Shown: positions 43,538 through 53,483, counted from the first letter of the stretch. The stretch: 63,178 nucleotides of DNA from JAGZHZ01 sp963929865 (GCA_963929865.1 CAWVKK010000031.1:1-63178); one strand, 5' to 3'. Notes: generated from the letters alone by a model not told the origin. Translations and numbers: made by a program.

Positions 43538-45742
43538 TTGGCATCCAGAAAAAAGAAGAGCAACGTCAGACAAAAGGCGAGAAGGACAAGAAAAAAAGAC
43601 AAAAAATTTAACGCGCTGATGCAAAAGAAGCTATTGCTGATCTTCGGCGTCGTGATTTTGTTTCTGTTTTTTCTGAATCTGAGAATTGCAGGCATTACCT
43701 TCCGAGAAGGAGACAATTACTCTCAGGAGGTTTTGGCGCAGAAATACTATGACAGTACGATGCTTCCGTACCGCAGAGGCGATATTGTAGACCGGAACGG
43801 CAACATTTTTGCAAGCAGCCAAAAAGTCTATAATGTAATCTTAGACTGTGTGACGATCAACAGCGATGCGTCTTATTTAGAACCGACTCTCGAGGCGCTG
43901 GAGCAGGTTTTCGAGATTGACAAAGATGAGATACGCCAGCAGATTGCAGACAGCCCGAACAGCCGGTATGAGAAAATTTTAGAGAATGTTGAGCTGGAAA
44001 AGGAAGAAGAGTTTGAGACACTGACAACCCCGCAGGAAATTCCGGATGATATCTCAGAGTCCGAAAAAAAGCAGATGGAAGCGGACAATGAGTGGAAAAC
44101 CAGCGTTCAGGGCGTGTATTTTGAGGAAGATTATATCCGGCAGTACCCGCTGGAAACCATGGCAAGCACGGTAGTCGGATTTTCCAATACGGAAAATGTC
44201 GGGGTCGTAGGTCTGGAATCGTACTACAATGACATCTTAAACGGCGTGGACGGAAGAAAATACGGTTATCTGACAGAGAATTCCGAACTGCAAAGATCAA
44301 CGGTAGAACCGCAGGACGGCAATACGATCGTCTCTACGATTGACATCAATATCCAGAGAGTAGTGGAAAAATACTTAAAGGAAATTGAGCAGGAACATGC
44401 GGCGACAGGACCGGAGCAGATACGGGGAAACAGAGGAAGCCAGAATATGGGAATTATTGTGGCGGATCCCAACACCGGAGAAATTCTGGCCATGGCGACG
44501 AATAAGTCGTATGATTTAAGCGATCCATACAGTCTGGACGGATGGTATACAGAAGAAGAACAGAAACAGATGGAAGACGGGCTGGAAAATGGAACAATCA
44601 GCTACGAAGAGTATTCGCAGATTTTCAACGATAGATGGAAGAATTACTGCGTGGAGGACAGCTTTGAGCCGGGATCCACTTTTAAATCGATTACGGTGGC
44701 AGCCGGACTGGAGCTGGGCGTGATTACGGACAGCGATACGTTTTACTGCGACGGCGGGGAACAGTACCCCGACTATTATATCGCCTGCAACAATATAGCG
44801 GGTCACGGCGTCCAGACCTTGTCCCAGACGATGGAAAATTCCTGCAACGACGCGCTGATGGAAATCGGCGCCGAAATCGGAGCAGACAATTTCTGCCGAT
44901 ACCAGGAACTCTTTAATTTTGGAAGACGGACAGGGATTGATCTCCCAAATGAGAGTTCGGGCATTGTCTTCGACACGGACTCAATGGGAGAGGTGGAGCT
45001 TGCTACGTGTTCTTTCGGACAGGGAATGACCTGTACCATGATCCAGGAGCTTGCCGCGACGTGCGCGATCGTGAACGGAGGATATTACTATCAGCCTCAT
45101 CTGGTAAAACAGATTCTGGACGCGGACGGCGGCGTGGTAAAAAATATAGAACCTGTCCTGATCCGCCAGGTGATTTCAGAAAACACCTCCGAGCTTGTAA
45201 AGAGCTATATGGAAAACGTGGTGACAGAAGGAACGGGTCAGTATGCCCAGGTTCCGGGATACCGCGTAGGCGGAAAAACCGGTACGGCAGAGATGGTAGA
45301 AAACGGACAGCGAGTGAAAGACCGGTATGTCGTCTCTTTTATCGGATTTGTGCCGGTGGACGATCCGCAGATTGTCATCTATGTGGTGGTGGATCAGCCG
45401 AACGTGGACAAACAGGAGCAGGGATCGTTTACCCAGGTGGTGGCGAGAAAGATACTGATGGAGATTCTGCCGTACTTAAAGATTTATCCGACCGAAGAGA
45501 TTACCGACGAGCTTTTACAGACGCTGGGAATCACGCGCGAGGAGGCGACAGAAGGCATGAGACTTTCAGATTCCGGAGAGACGAGCGATGAACTGATAGG
45601 GGATGCTTCCGACTATCGGAATCTGGAGACAGAGGAATGGGCGGGAGACCAGAACTTCCCGGTGCCGGCGGAAGATTCCGGAGAGAGCCAAGGGGCGGAC
45701 GAGCTGTACCAGGGCGGCATGTATCAGGCGGATTTATATTGA
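43538..45742 (+). CDS. Class B penicillin-binding protein, division transpeptidase (FtsI/PBP2B-like)
   Basis: Cross-links septal peptidoglycan. It is 734 residues: a basic tail, a membrane segment at about 29-50, a dimerisation domain starting LPYRRGDIVDRNGN, and a transpeptidase domain with the nucleophile in EPGSTFKSI (about residue 380), SCN in MENSCND, and KTG in GGKTGTAE. An acidic tail after residue 650 ends in QGGMYQADLY. Start is TTG (AGTAGGTG ahead), which gives weak initiation. It is followed by a second class B PBP. Confidence 0.92.
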   Translation: MASRKKKSNVRQKARRTRKKDKKFNALMQKKLLLIFGVVILFLFFLNLRIAGITFREGDNYSQEVLAQKYYDSTMLPYRRGDIVDRNGNIFASSQKVYNVILDCVTINSDASYLEPTLEALEQVFEIDKDEIRQQIADSPNSRYEKILENVELEKEEEFETLTTPQEIPDDISESEKKQMEADNEWKTSVQGVYFEEDYIRQYPLETMASTVVGFSNTENVGVVGLESYYNDILNGVDGRKYGYLTENSELQRSTVEPQDGNTIVSTIDINIQRVVEKYLKEIEQEHAATGPEQIRGNRGSQNMGIIVADPNTGEILAMATNKSYDLSDPYSLDGWYTEEEQKQMEDGLENGTISYEEYSQIFNDRWKNYCVEDSFEPGSTFKSITVAAGLELGVITDSDTFYCDGGEQYPDYYIACNNIAGHGVQTLSQTMENSCNDALMEIGAEIGADNFCRYQELFNFGRRTGIDLPNESSGIVFDTDSMGEVELATCSFGQGMTCTMIQELAATCAIVNGGYYYQPHLVKQILDADGGVVKNIEPVLIRQVISENTSELVKSYMENVVTEGTGQYAQVPGYRVGGKTGTAEMVENGQRVKDRYVVSFIGFVPVDDPQIVIYVVVDQPNVDKQEQGSFTQVVARKILMEILPYLKIYPTEEITDELLQTLGITREEATEGMRLSDSGETSDELIGDASDYRNLETEEWAGDQNFPVPAEDSGESQGADELYQGGMYQADLY

Positions 45743-45802
45743 GCAGACATAACCTCATGAAAGCGGAAATACATTGTATCAAAGCTTTTGTGAGGTTTTT
45801 CT

Positions 45803-47548
45803 ATGCTTCGGACCAAAACGTATCATAAAAAGAAGATCGTCGTGATTTTTCTGGGATGCGCAGCGATTCTTATCTCTCTGATGGGGAGACTGGGATATCT
45901 GATGATCTTCCGGTCTGAATATTATTCGGAGAGAGCGCAGCAGCTTCACGAGAGAGAGAGGGACATCAAAGCGGCGCGCGGAAGAATTCTGGACGCCAAC
46001 GGAGTGGTCCTTGCCGACAATGAGACGGTCTGTACGATCTCTGTGATTCATAACCAGATCGAGGAACCGGAAAAGGTGATTTCCATGCTGGTAAAAGAGC
46101 TGGGACTCTCAGAGGAGACGGTGCGAAAGAGGGTGGAGACCTATAGTTCCATTGAGAGAATCAAGACAAATGTGGAAAAGGAGATCGGAGACCGCATCCG
46201 GGAGTATGGCTATGCCGGGGTAAAGGTAGACGAGGACTTTAAGAGAACGTATCCATTCGGCAGTCTCGCCTCAAAGGTGCTGGGATTTACCGGAAGCGAC
46301 AATCAAGGAATCATCGGACTGGAAACGGTGTACGACGAGGTCCTGCAAGGAGAGAACGGGAAAATTCTCACTGTCACAGACGCAAGAGGCGTGGAACTGG
46401 AACAGGAGGGAGAGAGCAGACTGGAGGCAGTTCCCGGAAAAGATCTGTATGTGAGTATAGACGTCAACATTCAAAAATATGCCGAGCAGGCGGCATATCA
46501 GGTCCTTGAGCAAAAGCAGGCGGACAGTGTGGAGATTATCCTGATGAATCCGCAGAACGGCGAGATTCTGGCGATGGTCAATGCGCCGGAATTTGACCTG
46601 AATGATCCATTTACGGTAGAAAATTCGGAGAACATGACAGAGCAGGAACTGCAAGATGCCAGAAATCAGATGTGGAGAAACGGGTGCATCAATGACACAT
46701 ATGAACCGGGATCTACGTTTAAAATTATCACGGCGGCGGCAGGGCTTGAGGAAGGCGTCGTGACGCCCTCAGACAGCTTTTACTGCCCGGGATACAAAAT
46801 TGTGGACGACAGACGAATCCGGTGCAGCAGAACTTCCGGGCACGGCGCGCAGTCTTTCGTGGAGGCGACAAGAAATTCCTGCAATCCCGTCTTTATTGAG
46901 GTTGGGCTGCGCCTTGGGACGGACCGGTTTTACGACTACTTTGAACAGTTTGGACTGCTTAAAAAGACAGGGATTGATCTTCCAGGAGAAGCCGGAACCA
47001 TCATGCACAAAAAAGAAAACATGGGGAATGTGGAGCTTGCGACATGTGCATTCGGCCAGTCTTTTCAGATTACGCCGCTGCAGCTTCTGACAACGGTCAG
47101 CTCTCTGATCAACGGGGGAAGGCGGGTTACTCCTCACCTTGGAGTGAAGATACAAAGCCAGGATCAGACTTACACAAAGGTTTTAGAGTATGAAGAGGAA
47201 GATCATATTGTCTCCGGGGATACCTCGAGCATTCTCCGAGACATTCTGGAACAGGTTGTAGACGGAGGATCCGGAAAAAACGCTTATATAGAAGGGTACC
47301 ATATCGGAGGAAAAACGGCCACTTCCGAGACGTTTCCAAGAAGCGCCAACAAATATATATCCTCTTTTTTGGGATTTGCACCGGCAGACGACCCTGAAAT
47401 TATCGGCATCTGCGTCATCCACAATCCGCAGGGGACTTATTACGGAGGGACGATTGCCGCGCCGGTCATCAAAGACATTTTTGCCAATATTTTCCCTTAC
47501 CTTGGAATAGAACGCGATGAGACGGCACAGGAGACGGAAAATGAATAA
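45803..47548 (+). CDS. Second class B penicillin-binding protein (SpoVD-like)
   Basis: A 581-residue transpeptidase, smaller than its neighbour. It has a membrane segment at about 11-32 and a pedestal starting with ARGRILDANG. The nucleophile is in EPGSTFKII and SCN in TRNSCNPVF. The third motif is K504-T-A (GGKTATSET) where KTG is expected. It may be the sporulation enzyme SpoVD, which sits here in Bacillus and makes spore cortex, or a vegetative paralogue; no PASTA domain is seen. Confidence 0.88.
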   Translation: MLRTKTYHKKKIVVIFLGCAAILISLMGRLGYLMIFRSEYYSERAQQLHERERDIKAARGRILDANGVVLADNETVCTISVIHNQIEEPEKVISMLVKELGLSEETVRKRVETYSSIERIKTNVEKEIGDRIREYGYAGVKVDEDFKRTYPFGSLASKVLGFTGSDNQGIIGLETVYDEVLQGENGKILTVTDARGVELEQEGESRLEAVPGKDLYVSIDVNIQKYAEQAAYQVLEQKQADSVEIILMNPQNGEILAMVNAPEFDLNDPFTVENSENMTEQELQDARNQMWRNGCINDTYEPGSTFKIITAAAGLEEGVVTPSDSFYCPGYKIVDDRRIRCSRTSGHGAQSFVEATRNSCNPVFIEVGLRLGTDRFYDYFEQFGLLKKTGIDLPGEAGTIMHKKENMGNVELATCAFGQSFQITPLQLLTTVSSLINGGRRVTPHLGVKIQSQDQTYTKVLEYEEEDHIVSGDTSSILRDILEQVVDGGSGKNAYIEGYHIGGKTATSETFPRSANKYISSFLGFAPADDPEIIGICVIHNPQGTYYGGTIAAPVIKDIFANIFPYLGIERDETAQETENE

Positions 47549-47553
47549 AAAGG

Positions 47554-47582
47554 TTGATTAATGAGGAAAAAAGAATTATACT
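47554..47582 (+). promoter_or_regulatory. Possible internal promoter before mraY
   Basis: TTGATT (47554-47559) and TATACT (47577-47582) with a 17-bp spacer, in the 124-bp gap ahead of mraY, the largest gap inside the cluster before ftsZ. Confidence 0.45.
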
Positions 47583-47672
47583 AAAAATCGAATCTAAGGC
47601 AGAAAAAGAGAAAATTCCATTCTCAGAAGACGCTTTTGGATCAAAACAAAAGAATTTAAGAGGTGTGAAAGG

Positions 47673-48635
47673 ATGATAGGAACAGATATTGTAATTCCAT
47701 TGCTGGCAGCGTTTGCTATCAGTGTCGGACTGAGTCCGTTTGTAATTCCATTTTTGAGGAAACTGAAAATCGGGCAGACAGAGCGTACGGAGGGCGTACA
47801 GTCTCATCTGAAAAAAGCAGGCACCCCGACAATGGGAGGATTGATTATCTTAATCAGCATTTTAGTCACGTGTCTGTTTTTTGTGGGGGATTATCCAAGA
47901 GTGATTCCGGTTTTATTTCTGACGCTGGGATTTGGTCTGATTGGATTTTTAGATGACTATTTAAAAGTCGTGCTGAGGCGTTCTGACGGACTGCTGCCGA
48001 AACAGAAAATGGCGTGCCAGATTGTCATCACCACGATTTTTATTGTATATGTGCTGAAGATGGAGCCGGATCTTTTTCGGATGATTGTTCCGTTCAGCGG
48101 GGGAAAAGAGATTGATATCAAGTGGGCTGCGATACCGCTTGCCTATTTTGCGGTTATCGGAACAGTAAACGGAGTAAACTTCACAGACGGACTGGACGGT
48201 CTTGCGACGGGCGTCACCACTATGGTGGCGGTGTTCTACACGATTATCTCGATGGCAAGCGGCGGAGGAATCACTCCGATCACATCGGCAGTCACCGGAG
48301 CGCTGCTGGGATTTCTGCTCTTTAACGTGCATCCGGCCCAGGTGTTTATGGGGGATACCGGTTCCCTTGCGCTCGGAGGCTTTGTGGCGGGGGCGGCCTA
48401 TCTGATGAAAATGCCGCTGTTTATTCCGATTATCGGGCTGATTTATTTTGTGGAGGTTATCTCCGTCATTCTTCAGGTCACATATTTTAAGAAGACAGGC
48501 GGCAAAAGACTGTTTAAGATGGCCCCGATTCACCACCATTTTGAGCTGTGCGGGTGGTCGGAGACGAGAGTGGTGGCTGTCTTTACCGTTATCACGGCGA
48601 TTTTATGCTTGGTAGGACTTCTCGCCTACCGTTAG
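47673..48635 (+). CDS. mraY: Phospho-N-acetylmuramoyl-pentapeptide transferase
   Basis: Forms lipid I by moving phospho-MurNAc-pentapeptide to undecaprenyl phosphate. In its 320 residues about ten hydrophobic segments are seen. Signatures are GTPTMGG, GFLDDYLKVV, NFTDGLDGLATG and the cytoplasmic HHH motif in PIHHHFEL. AGGTGTGAAAGG precedes the ATG. Confidence 0.97.
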   Translation: MIGTDIVIPLLAAFAISVGLSPFVIPFLRKLKIGQTERTEGVQSHLKKAGTPTMGGLIILISILVTCLFFVGDYPRVIPVLFLTLGFGLIGFLDDYLKVVLRRSDGLLPKQKMACQIVITTIFIVYVLKMEPDLFRMIVPFSGGKEIDIKWAAIPLAYFAVIGTVNGVNFTDGLDGLATGVTTMVAVFYTIISMASGGGITPITSAVTGALLGFLLFNVHPAQVFMGDTGSLALGGFVAGAAYLMKMPLFIPIIGLIYFVEVISVILQVTYFKKTGGKRLFKMAPIHHHFELCGWSETRVVAVFTVITAILCLVGLLAYR

Positions 48636-48647
48636 GAGGAAATAATA

Positions 48648-50003
48648 ATGGAATGGAAACAGAAAAGAGTTCTTGTCTTCGGGACAGGAATCAGTGGGAT
48701 CGGAGCGGCAGACCTGCTGGAGAAGGTAGGGGCTTTTCCGATTTTGTATGACGAGAACAAAAATGTCAAAGAAGAGGACGTCAGAAGAAAGCTTCCAAAG
48801 GAGAGTACCGCGCAGATTCAAATCGGAGAGCTGGATGAAGAGATGATCCGCACGCTTGATCTGGTCGTGCTCAGCCCCGGAGTTCCCACAGATCTTCCGA
48901 TTGTAAACAAGATGAGAGACGCAGGACTGAAAATCTGGGGCGAAGTAGAGCTTGCCTATGAAAACGGCAGGGGAGACGTTCTTGCGATTACCGGCACAAA
49001 CGGAAAGACTACGACGACAAGTCTCTTAGGCGCAATTATGAAACACCATCAGGATGACGTCTATGTGGTCGGAAATATCGGAACACCGTATACGGAAGCG
49101 GCGCTGAAAATGACGGACAAAACTATTTCTGTTGCGGAGATCAGCAGCTTTCAGCTTGAGACGATTGAAAAATTTCATCCGCGCGTCAGCGCAATCTTAA
49201 ACATTACGCCGGACCATTTAAACCGCCATCACACGATGGAAGAATATATCCGCGTCAAAGAGCGGATTACTGAAAATCAGGGACCTGACGATACCTGCGT
49301 GCTGAACTATGAAGACAAAATTTTAAGAGAATTCGCGGAAAATTTAACGTGCAGAGTTCTATTTTTCAGCAGCCAGCGTACACTAGAAAGAGGTATCTAT
49401 TTAAAAGACGGCAGGATCGAATACTGCGACGGCACACATACAGTCACGGTGTGCGGCGTAAAAGAATTAAAGCTTTTAGGAGTCCACAACTATGAAAATG
49501 TGATGGCTGCCGTAGGGATGGCGCTTGCGTACGGCATTCCGCTCAGCGAGATTCAGTACGCGGTCAGACGATTTGAGGCTGTGGAACACAGGATCGAATA
49601 TGTGACGGAAAAAAACGGCGTTGTCTATTACAATGATTCCAAGGGAACGAATCCGGACGCGGCTATCAAAGGAATTGAGGCGATGGACCGCCCTACGCTT
49701 CTGATCGGAGGCGGATATGACAAAAATTCTTCCTACGAAGAATGGATCGGCGCTTTTGGCGGAAAAGTGAGATATCTGGTTTTAATTGGACAGACAAAAG
49801 AAAAGATAGCGGAGGCTGCCAGAAAATGCGGCTTTTTTAACATCATCATGGCGGAAACACTGGAAGAGGCGGTACATATCTGCGCAGAGAAGGCAAAACC
49901 GGGGGATGCGGTGCTGCTCTCGCCGGCCTGCGCGAGCTGGGGCATGTTTCCGAATTATGAAGTGCGCGGGAGAATGTTTAAGGAGATTGTAAATAAGCTT
50001 TAA
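48648..50003 (+). CDS. murD: UDP-N-acetylmuramoyl-L-alanine:D-glutamate ligase
   Basis: Adds D-glutamate to UDP-MurNAc-L-alanine. It is 451 residues: a Rossmann UDP-binding start (VLVFGTGISGIGAAD), ATP loop ITGTNGKTTTTSLL, NITPDHLNRH, and a C-terminal domain with YYNDSKGTNPDA and LSPACASWGMF. TTAGGAGG precedes the ATG, 12 bp after mraY. Confidence 0.97.
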   Translation: MEWKQKRVLVFGTGISGIGAADLLEKVGAFPILYDENKNVKEEDVRRKLPKESTAQIQIGELDEEMIRTLDLVVLSPGVPTDLPIVNKMRDAGLKIWGEVELAYENGRGDVLAITGTNGKTTTTSLLGAIMKHHQDDVYVVGNIGTPYTEAALKMTDKTISVAEISSFQLETIEKFHPRVSAILNITPDHLNRHHTMEEYIRVKERITENQGPDDTCVLNYEDKILREFAENLTCRVLFFSSQRTLERGIYLKDGRIEYCDGTHTVTVCGVKELKLLGVHNYENVMAAVGMALAYGIPLSEIQYAVRRFEAVEHRIEYVTEKNGVVYYNDSKGTNPDAAIKGIEAMDRPTLLIGGGYDKNSSYEEWIGAFGGKVRYLVLIGQTKEKIAEAARKCGFFNIIMAETLEEAVHICAEKAKPGDAVLLSPACASWGMFPNYEVRGRMFKEIVNKL

Positions 50004-50026
50004 AACAGGATCTGAGGGGTGGTACT

Positions 50027-51118
50027 ATGACCCGAAGGAGGAAACAGGATACGACCATGCTGCTTGTCATCTTATTTCTGATAAGCTTCGGTCTGATCAC
50101 ACTCTATAGTACAAGCGCATACAATGGGCAGGTCAAATTTGATGATGCTGCCTATTATTTTAAGAAACAACTGTTTGCGGCGGTTTTGGGCGCCGCACTG
50201 ATGGCGATAATCTCCAGAATGGATTACCATGTGTTTGAAAAATTTGCGGCGGCAGGATATGTGTGTTCCATCGGGCTGTCCACCGCCGTGCTTTTTTTCG
50301 GAGATTCCTACAATGGATCAAGGCGGTGGCTTTCTCTTGGACCGCTGTCTTTTCAGCCGGCAGAGTTTGCAAAATTAGCCGTCATCTTGTTCCTGGCGCA
50401 TATTGTCAGCAGCAGGAAAAAGAGACAGACAGGGATGGGGACGCTGCTGCTTGTCATCCTCCTGATTCTGCCGATTGTAGGTCTGGTGGGCACCAACAAT
50501 TTAAGCACAGCCATTATCATTTTGGGGATCGCCGTGATTCTTGTTTTCATCTCCAATCCCAGATACCTTCCGTTTGTCGGGATCGGCGCGACAGGGATCG
50601 GATTTATCGCAATTTTTCTAAGCATGGAATCGTATCGGCTGGAGAGACTGAAAATCTGGAGAAATCCGGAGGAATACGAAAAGGGATATCAGACCATACA
50701 GGGACTGTATGCAATCGGATCCGGGGGACTGTTCGGAAAGGGGATCGGGCAGAGCATTCAGAAACTCGGGTTTGTTCCGGAAGCGCAGAATGATATGATT
50801 TTCTCGATCATCTGTGAAGAATTTGGGCTTGTCGGAGCGTGTTCCCTGATTGTGGTTTTTTTGATTTTGATCTGGAGATTTATGGTCATATCGACTCATG
50901 CGCCGGATCTGTTCGGCTCTCTGATCGCGGCGGGGATTATGGGGCATATCGCGATACAGGTTATGCTCAACATCGCCGTTGTGACAAACACGATTCCCAA
51001 CACGGGAATTACGCTTCCATTCATCAGCTATGGAGGGACGTCCGTTTTGTTTTTGATGGCGGAGATGGGGCTTGCCCTTTCTGTCAGCCGGTGTCAAAAA
51101 GAATCGTTTTGCATATAA
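50027..51118 (+). CDS. ftsW: FtsW/SEDS-family peptidoglycan glycosyltransferase
   Basis: Polymerises lipid II at the septum with its partner class B PBP. It is 363 residues with about ten membrane segments. The conserved regions are LSLGPLSFQPAEFAKLAVIL, the large outer loop around EEYEKGYQTIQGLYAIGSGGLFGKGIGQS and FISYGGTSVLFLM. The alternative is the SpoVE subtype, the sporulation SEDS protein in this cluster in Bacillus. GAGGGGTGG precedes the ATG. Confidence 0.93.
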   Translation: MTRRRKQDTTMLLVILFLISFGLITLYSTSAYNGQVKFDDAAYYFKKQLFAAVLGAALMAIISRMDYHVFEKFAAAGYVCSIGLSTAVLFFGDSYNGSRRWLSLGPLSFQPAEFAKLAVILFLAHIVSSRKKRQTGMGTLLLVILLILPIVGLVGTNNLSTAIIILGIAVILVFISNPRYLPFVGIGATGIGFIAIFLSMESYRLERLKIWRNPEEYEKGYQTIQGLYAIGSGGLFGKGIGQSIQKLGFVPEAQNDMIFSIICEEFGLVGACSLIVVFLILIWRFMVISTHAPDLFGSLIAAGIMGHIAIQVMLNIAVVTNTIPNTGITLPFISYGGTSVLFLMAEMGLALSVSRCQKESFCI

Positions 51119-51180
51119 TAAAACAGATTTCAATAAGCCGAGCAAAGCGCTTGGCTTGTCACAAGGACGGGGGAAGCGGA

Positions 51181-52431
51181 TTGGGAGATATCACAGTGAG
51201 GGGAAAGGTCCCCCTGTACGGGGAATTGCACGTTCAGGGCTCAAAGAACGCGGCGCTGCCAATTCTTGCGGCATCGCTTTTACACGAAGGAATCAGCGTG
51301 ATCCACAACTGTCCCCGTATTCTGGATGTGGAGAATACGGTGAAGATTCTGCAGGAGGCTGGATGCCTTGTGAGATGGCAGGGCAGCAGCCTGACGATTT
51401 TTGCGGGGGATATTCGAAATACCAGAATCTCGTCCGAGTACGGGACAAAAATGAGGTCTTCGGTTATCTTTCTGGGAAGTCTGCTCGGACGAAAGGGAAA
51501 CGCGGCGCTGCCCCTTCCTGGAGGATGCACGATCGGAAAACGTCCTATCGACCTTCACCTGGAATCTCTAAAACAGATGGGAGCGGAAATTGAAGAAGAG
51601 AAAGACGTTCTGTACGCAAAGACCGGAATGATGACAGGCGCAAGAATTTCCCTGCGCTTTCCAAGCGTAGGAGCGACGGAAAACATTATCCTCGCAGCAG
51701 TTTTGGCCAGGGGAACGACATCGATTCAAAATGCGGCAAGAGAGCCGGAGATCACGGAGCTGTGCCGGTTTTTGAAGGGAAAAGGGGCGAAGATAAGAGG
51801 CGAGGGGACTTCGGTTATTGTGATTGAAGGGGTCAGCCGTTTAAGGGACAGTGAATTTTTTTTGATGTCAGACCGAATTGTCGCGGGAACATATCTGATG
51901 GCAGCCATGAGCGCAGGAGGAGAAATCAGCCTCAAAAGCGCGCCGGTTTCCCAGATGGCGGCGCAGATCAGCGTGCTCAAAGCAATGGGAGCGCAGATGA
52001 GACTTGAAAGAAACCGGATCTGGCTGAAGGCGCCGGGGAGAGCGAGAGGTTTTATCTCTGTTTCAACCCGTCCTTATCCAGGCTTCCCGACAGACCTGCA
52101 GTCTCAGCTTCTCGCCGTACTGTGCAGGGCAAAAGGAGACAGCAGAATTATTGAGACCATTTTTGAGGGAAGATATCAGATCGTGCCGCAGCTGAAAAAG
52201 ATGGGAGCAAGGATCGCCATCAGGTCTGAGGAGGCATGGATCAAGGGAGTAGAAGAGTTAACCGGAACGACAGTACGTGCATGTGAGCTCAGAGGCGGAG
52301 CGGCACTGATCGTCGCAGCCCTGGGAGCATCCGGAGCGACCACCATTGAGAATGGATGGTTTATCCGCAGAGGATATGAGGATATCTGCAAAGACTTAAG
52401 AAATCTGGGGGCAGCGATCGAAACAAGTTAG
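51181..52431 (+). CDS. murA: UDP-N-acetylglucosamine 1-carboxyvinyltransferase
   Basis: First committed step of peptidoglycan synthesis, adding enolpyruvate to UDP-GlcNAc. It is 416 residues. The substrate loop is GSKNAALPILAA, and the fosfomycin-target cysteine is Cys116 in LPGGCTIGKRPIDLH. The C-terminal region is FPTDLQSQLLA. The frame is open far upstream through ftsW, but family length and GGGGGAAG ahead support TTG at 51181. It occupies the place of murG/murB between ftsW and divIB. A second MurA may exist elsewhere, so this could be the MurA1 or MurA2 type. Confidence 0.93.
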   Translation: MGDITVRGKVPLYGELHVQGSKNAALPILAASLLHEGISVIHNCPRILDVENTVKILQEAGCLVRWQGSSLTIFAGDIRNTRISSEYGTKMRSSVIFLGSLLGRKGNAALPLPGGCTIGKRPIDLHLESLKQMGAEIEEEKDVLYAKTGMMTGARISLRFPSVGATENIILAAVLARGTTSIQNAAREPEITELCRFLKGKGAKIRGEGTSVIVIEGVSRLRDSEFFLMSDRIVAGTYLMAAMSAGGEISLKSAPVSQMAAQISVLKAMGAQMRLERNRIWLKAPGRARGFISVSTRPYPGFPTDLQSQLLAVLCRAKGDSRIIETIFEGRYQIVPQLKKMGARIAIRSEEAWIKGVEELTGTTVRACELRGGAALIVAALGASGATTIENGWFIRRGYEDICKDLRNLGAAIETS

Positions 52432-52445
52432 AAGAGGACACAGAT

Positions 52446-53465
52446 ATGGCAAGGGACACAAGGAAAAACGGAACAGGGGAGAAGTGGAAGATAGGGCTGG
52501 CTACGGCAGGAATTCTGCTGGTTATTTTTTTGATTTTGCTCGCAGTTTTTCATATAAGGACGGTGGAAGTGACGGGAAACGTATACCTGTCAGATGAAGA
52601 AGTGACGGAAGCGGTTATCCATGACGCGCTGACATCAAACTCTCTGTATCTGACGTGGAAATATCGAAACGCACAGCCGGATGCGTCCACGCCTTTTTTC
52701 AGTGCGGTCGAGGTTGCGCTGCTCTCCCCTTCGAGTGTAAGAATTCAGGTTTACGAAAAAGCACAGATCGGTTATATTGAGAAAGACGGACAATATATCT
52801 ATTTTGACAAGACAGGGTGCGTGCTGGAGTGCGCACAGGAGGAAAAAGAAGACATTCCAAAGATAACTGGAATCGAGATCGGGACGCCTGTCCTGTATGA
52901 GACAATTCCGATTGAAAACAAGGAGATCTTACAGGCAATGCTGGAGCTGACGCAGATGCTAAATGAGAGGCAGCTGATCCCCGATCAGATCTCTTTTGAC
53001 GAGGAAGGAAATATGACGCTGACGTTTGGAAAGGTAACGGTGAAGCTGGGAGGAGCAGATTATCTGGAAGAAAAAATTACGAATCTTGCCGGAATATATC
53101 CTCACATGGAAGGCATGGAAGGGACGCTGCGGATGGAGAACTTTACGTCCGATACGACGAGAATCCGGTTCCAGGAAAAAGAAGAGACGGCAACGGCGGC
53201 GGACGCCCAAAGCCAGATGGAAGCGCAGACGGAGGGTCAGACCGACAGCACGTACAGCGGCGACGGCAGTTATTACGGCGACGGCAGCTACTACGGCGAC
53301 GGGACGTATTACGGCGACGGCAGTTATTACGGCGACGGCAGTTATTACGGCGACGGCAGCTATTACGGCGACGGCAGTTATTACGGCGACGGGACGTATT
53401 ACGGCGACGGGACGTACTACGGCGACGGCAGCTATTACGGGGATGGGACATACTATGGATATTGA
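52446..53465 (+). CDS. divIB: Cell division protein DivIB/FtsQ with a repeat tail
   Basis: Bitopic divisome protein, 339 residues. It has a short cytoplasmic start, a membrane segment (about 15-38), a POTRA domain beginning IRTVEVTGNVYLSDEEV, and a beta domain containing KAQIGYIEKDGQYIYFDKTGCV. After a Gln/Thr-rich linker (about 252-268) the last 70 residues are eleven copies of GDG(S/T)YY followed by GY. The POTRA/beta part is normal; the extracytoplasmic Tyr/Gly/Asp tail is not part of the family. It starts 14 bp after murA and precedes ftsZ. Confidence 0.9.
   Translation: MARDTRKNGTGEKWKIGLATAGILLVIFLILLAVFHIRTVEVTGNVYLSDEEVTEAVIHDALTSNSLYLTWKYRNAQPDASTPFFSAVEVALLSPSSVRIQVYEKAQIGYIEKDGQYIYFDKTGCVLECAQEEKEDIPKITGIEIGTPVLYETIPIENKEILQAMLELTQMLNERQLIPDQISFDEEGNMTLTFGKVTVKLGGADYLEEKITNLAGIYPHMEGMEGTLRMENFTSDTTRIRFQEKEETATAADAQSQMEAQTEGQTDSTYSGDGSYYGDGSYYGDGTYYGDGSYYGDGSYYGDGSYYGDGSYYGDGTYYGDGTYYGDGSYYGDGTYYGY
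53259..53456 (+). repeat. 18-bp coding minisatellite in divIB (11 units)
   Basis: Eleven in-frame 18-bp units of the form GGCGACGGCAGTTATTAC, each encoding GDGSYY or GDGTYY. Units differ mainly at synonymous positions (AGT/AGC) and at Ser/Thr (GGCAGY versus GGGACG). The last unit is the most diverged. Confidence 0.97.
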
Positions 53466-53483
53466 CAGTTTTGAAAAATTAGC

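Noticed and set aside
50839..51180. In-frame upstream extension of murA through ftsW
   Set aside because: Normal MurA length and a ribosome site fix the TTG at 51181.
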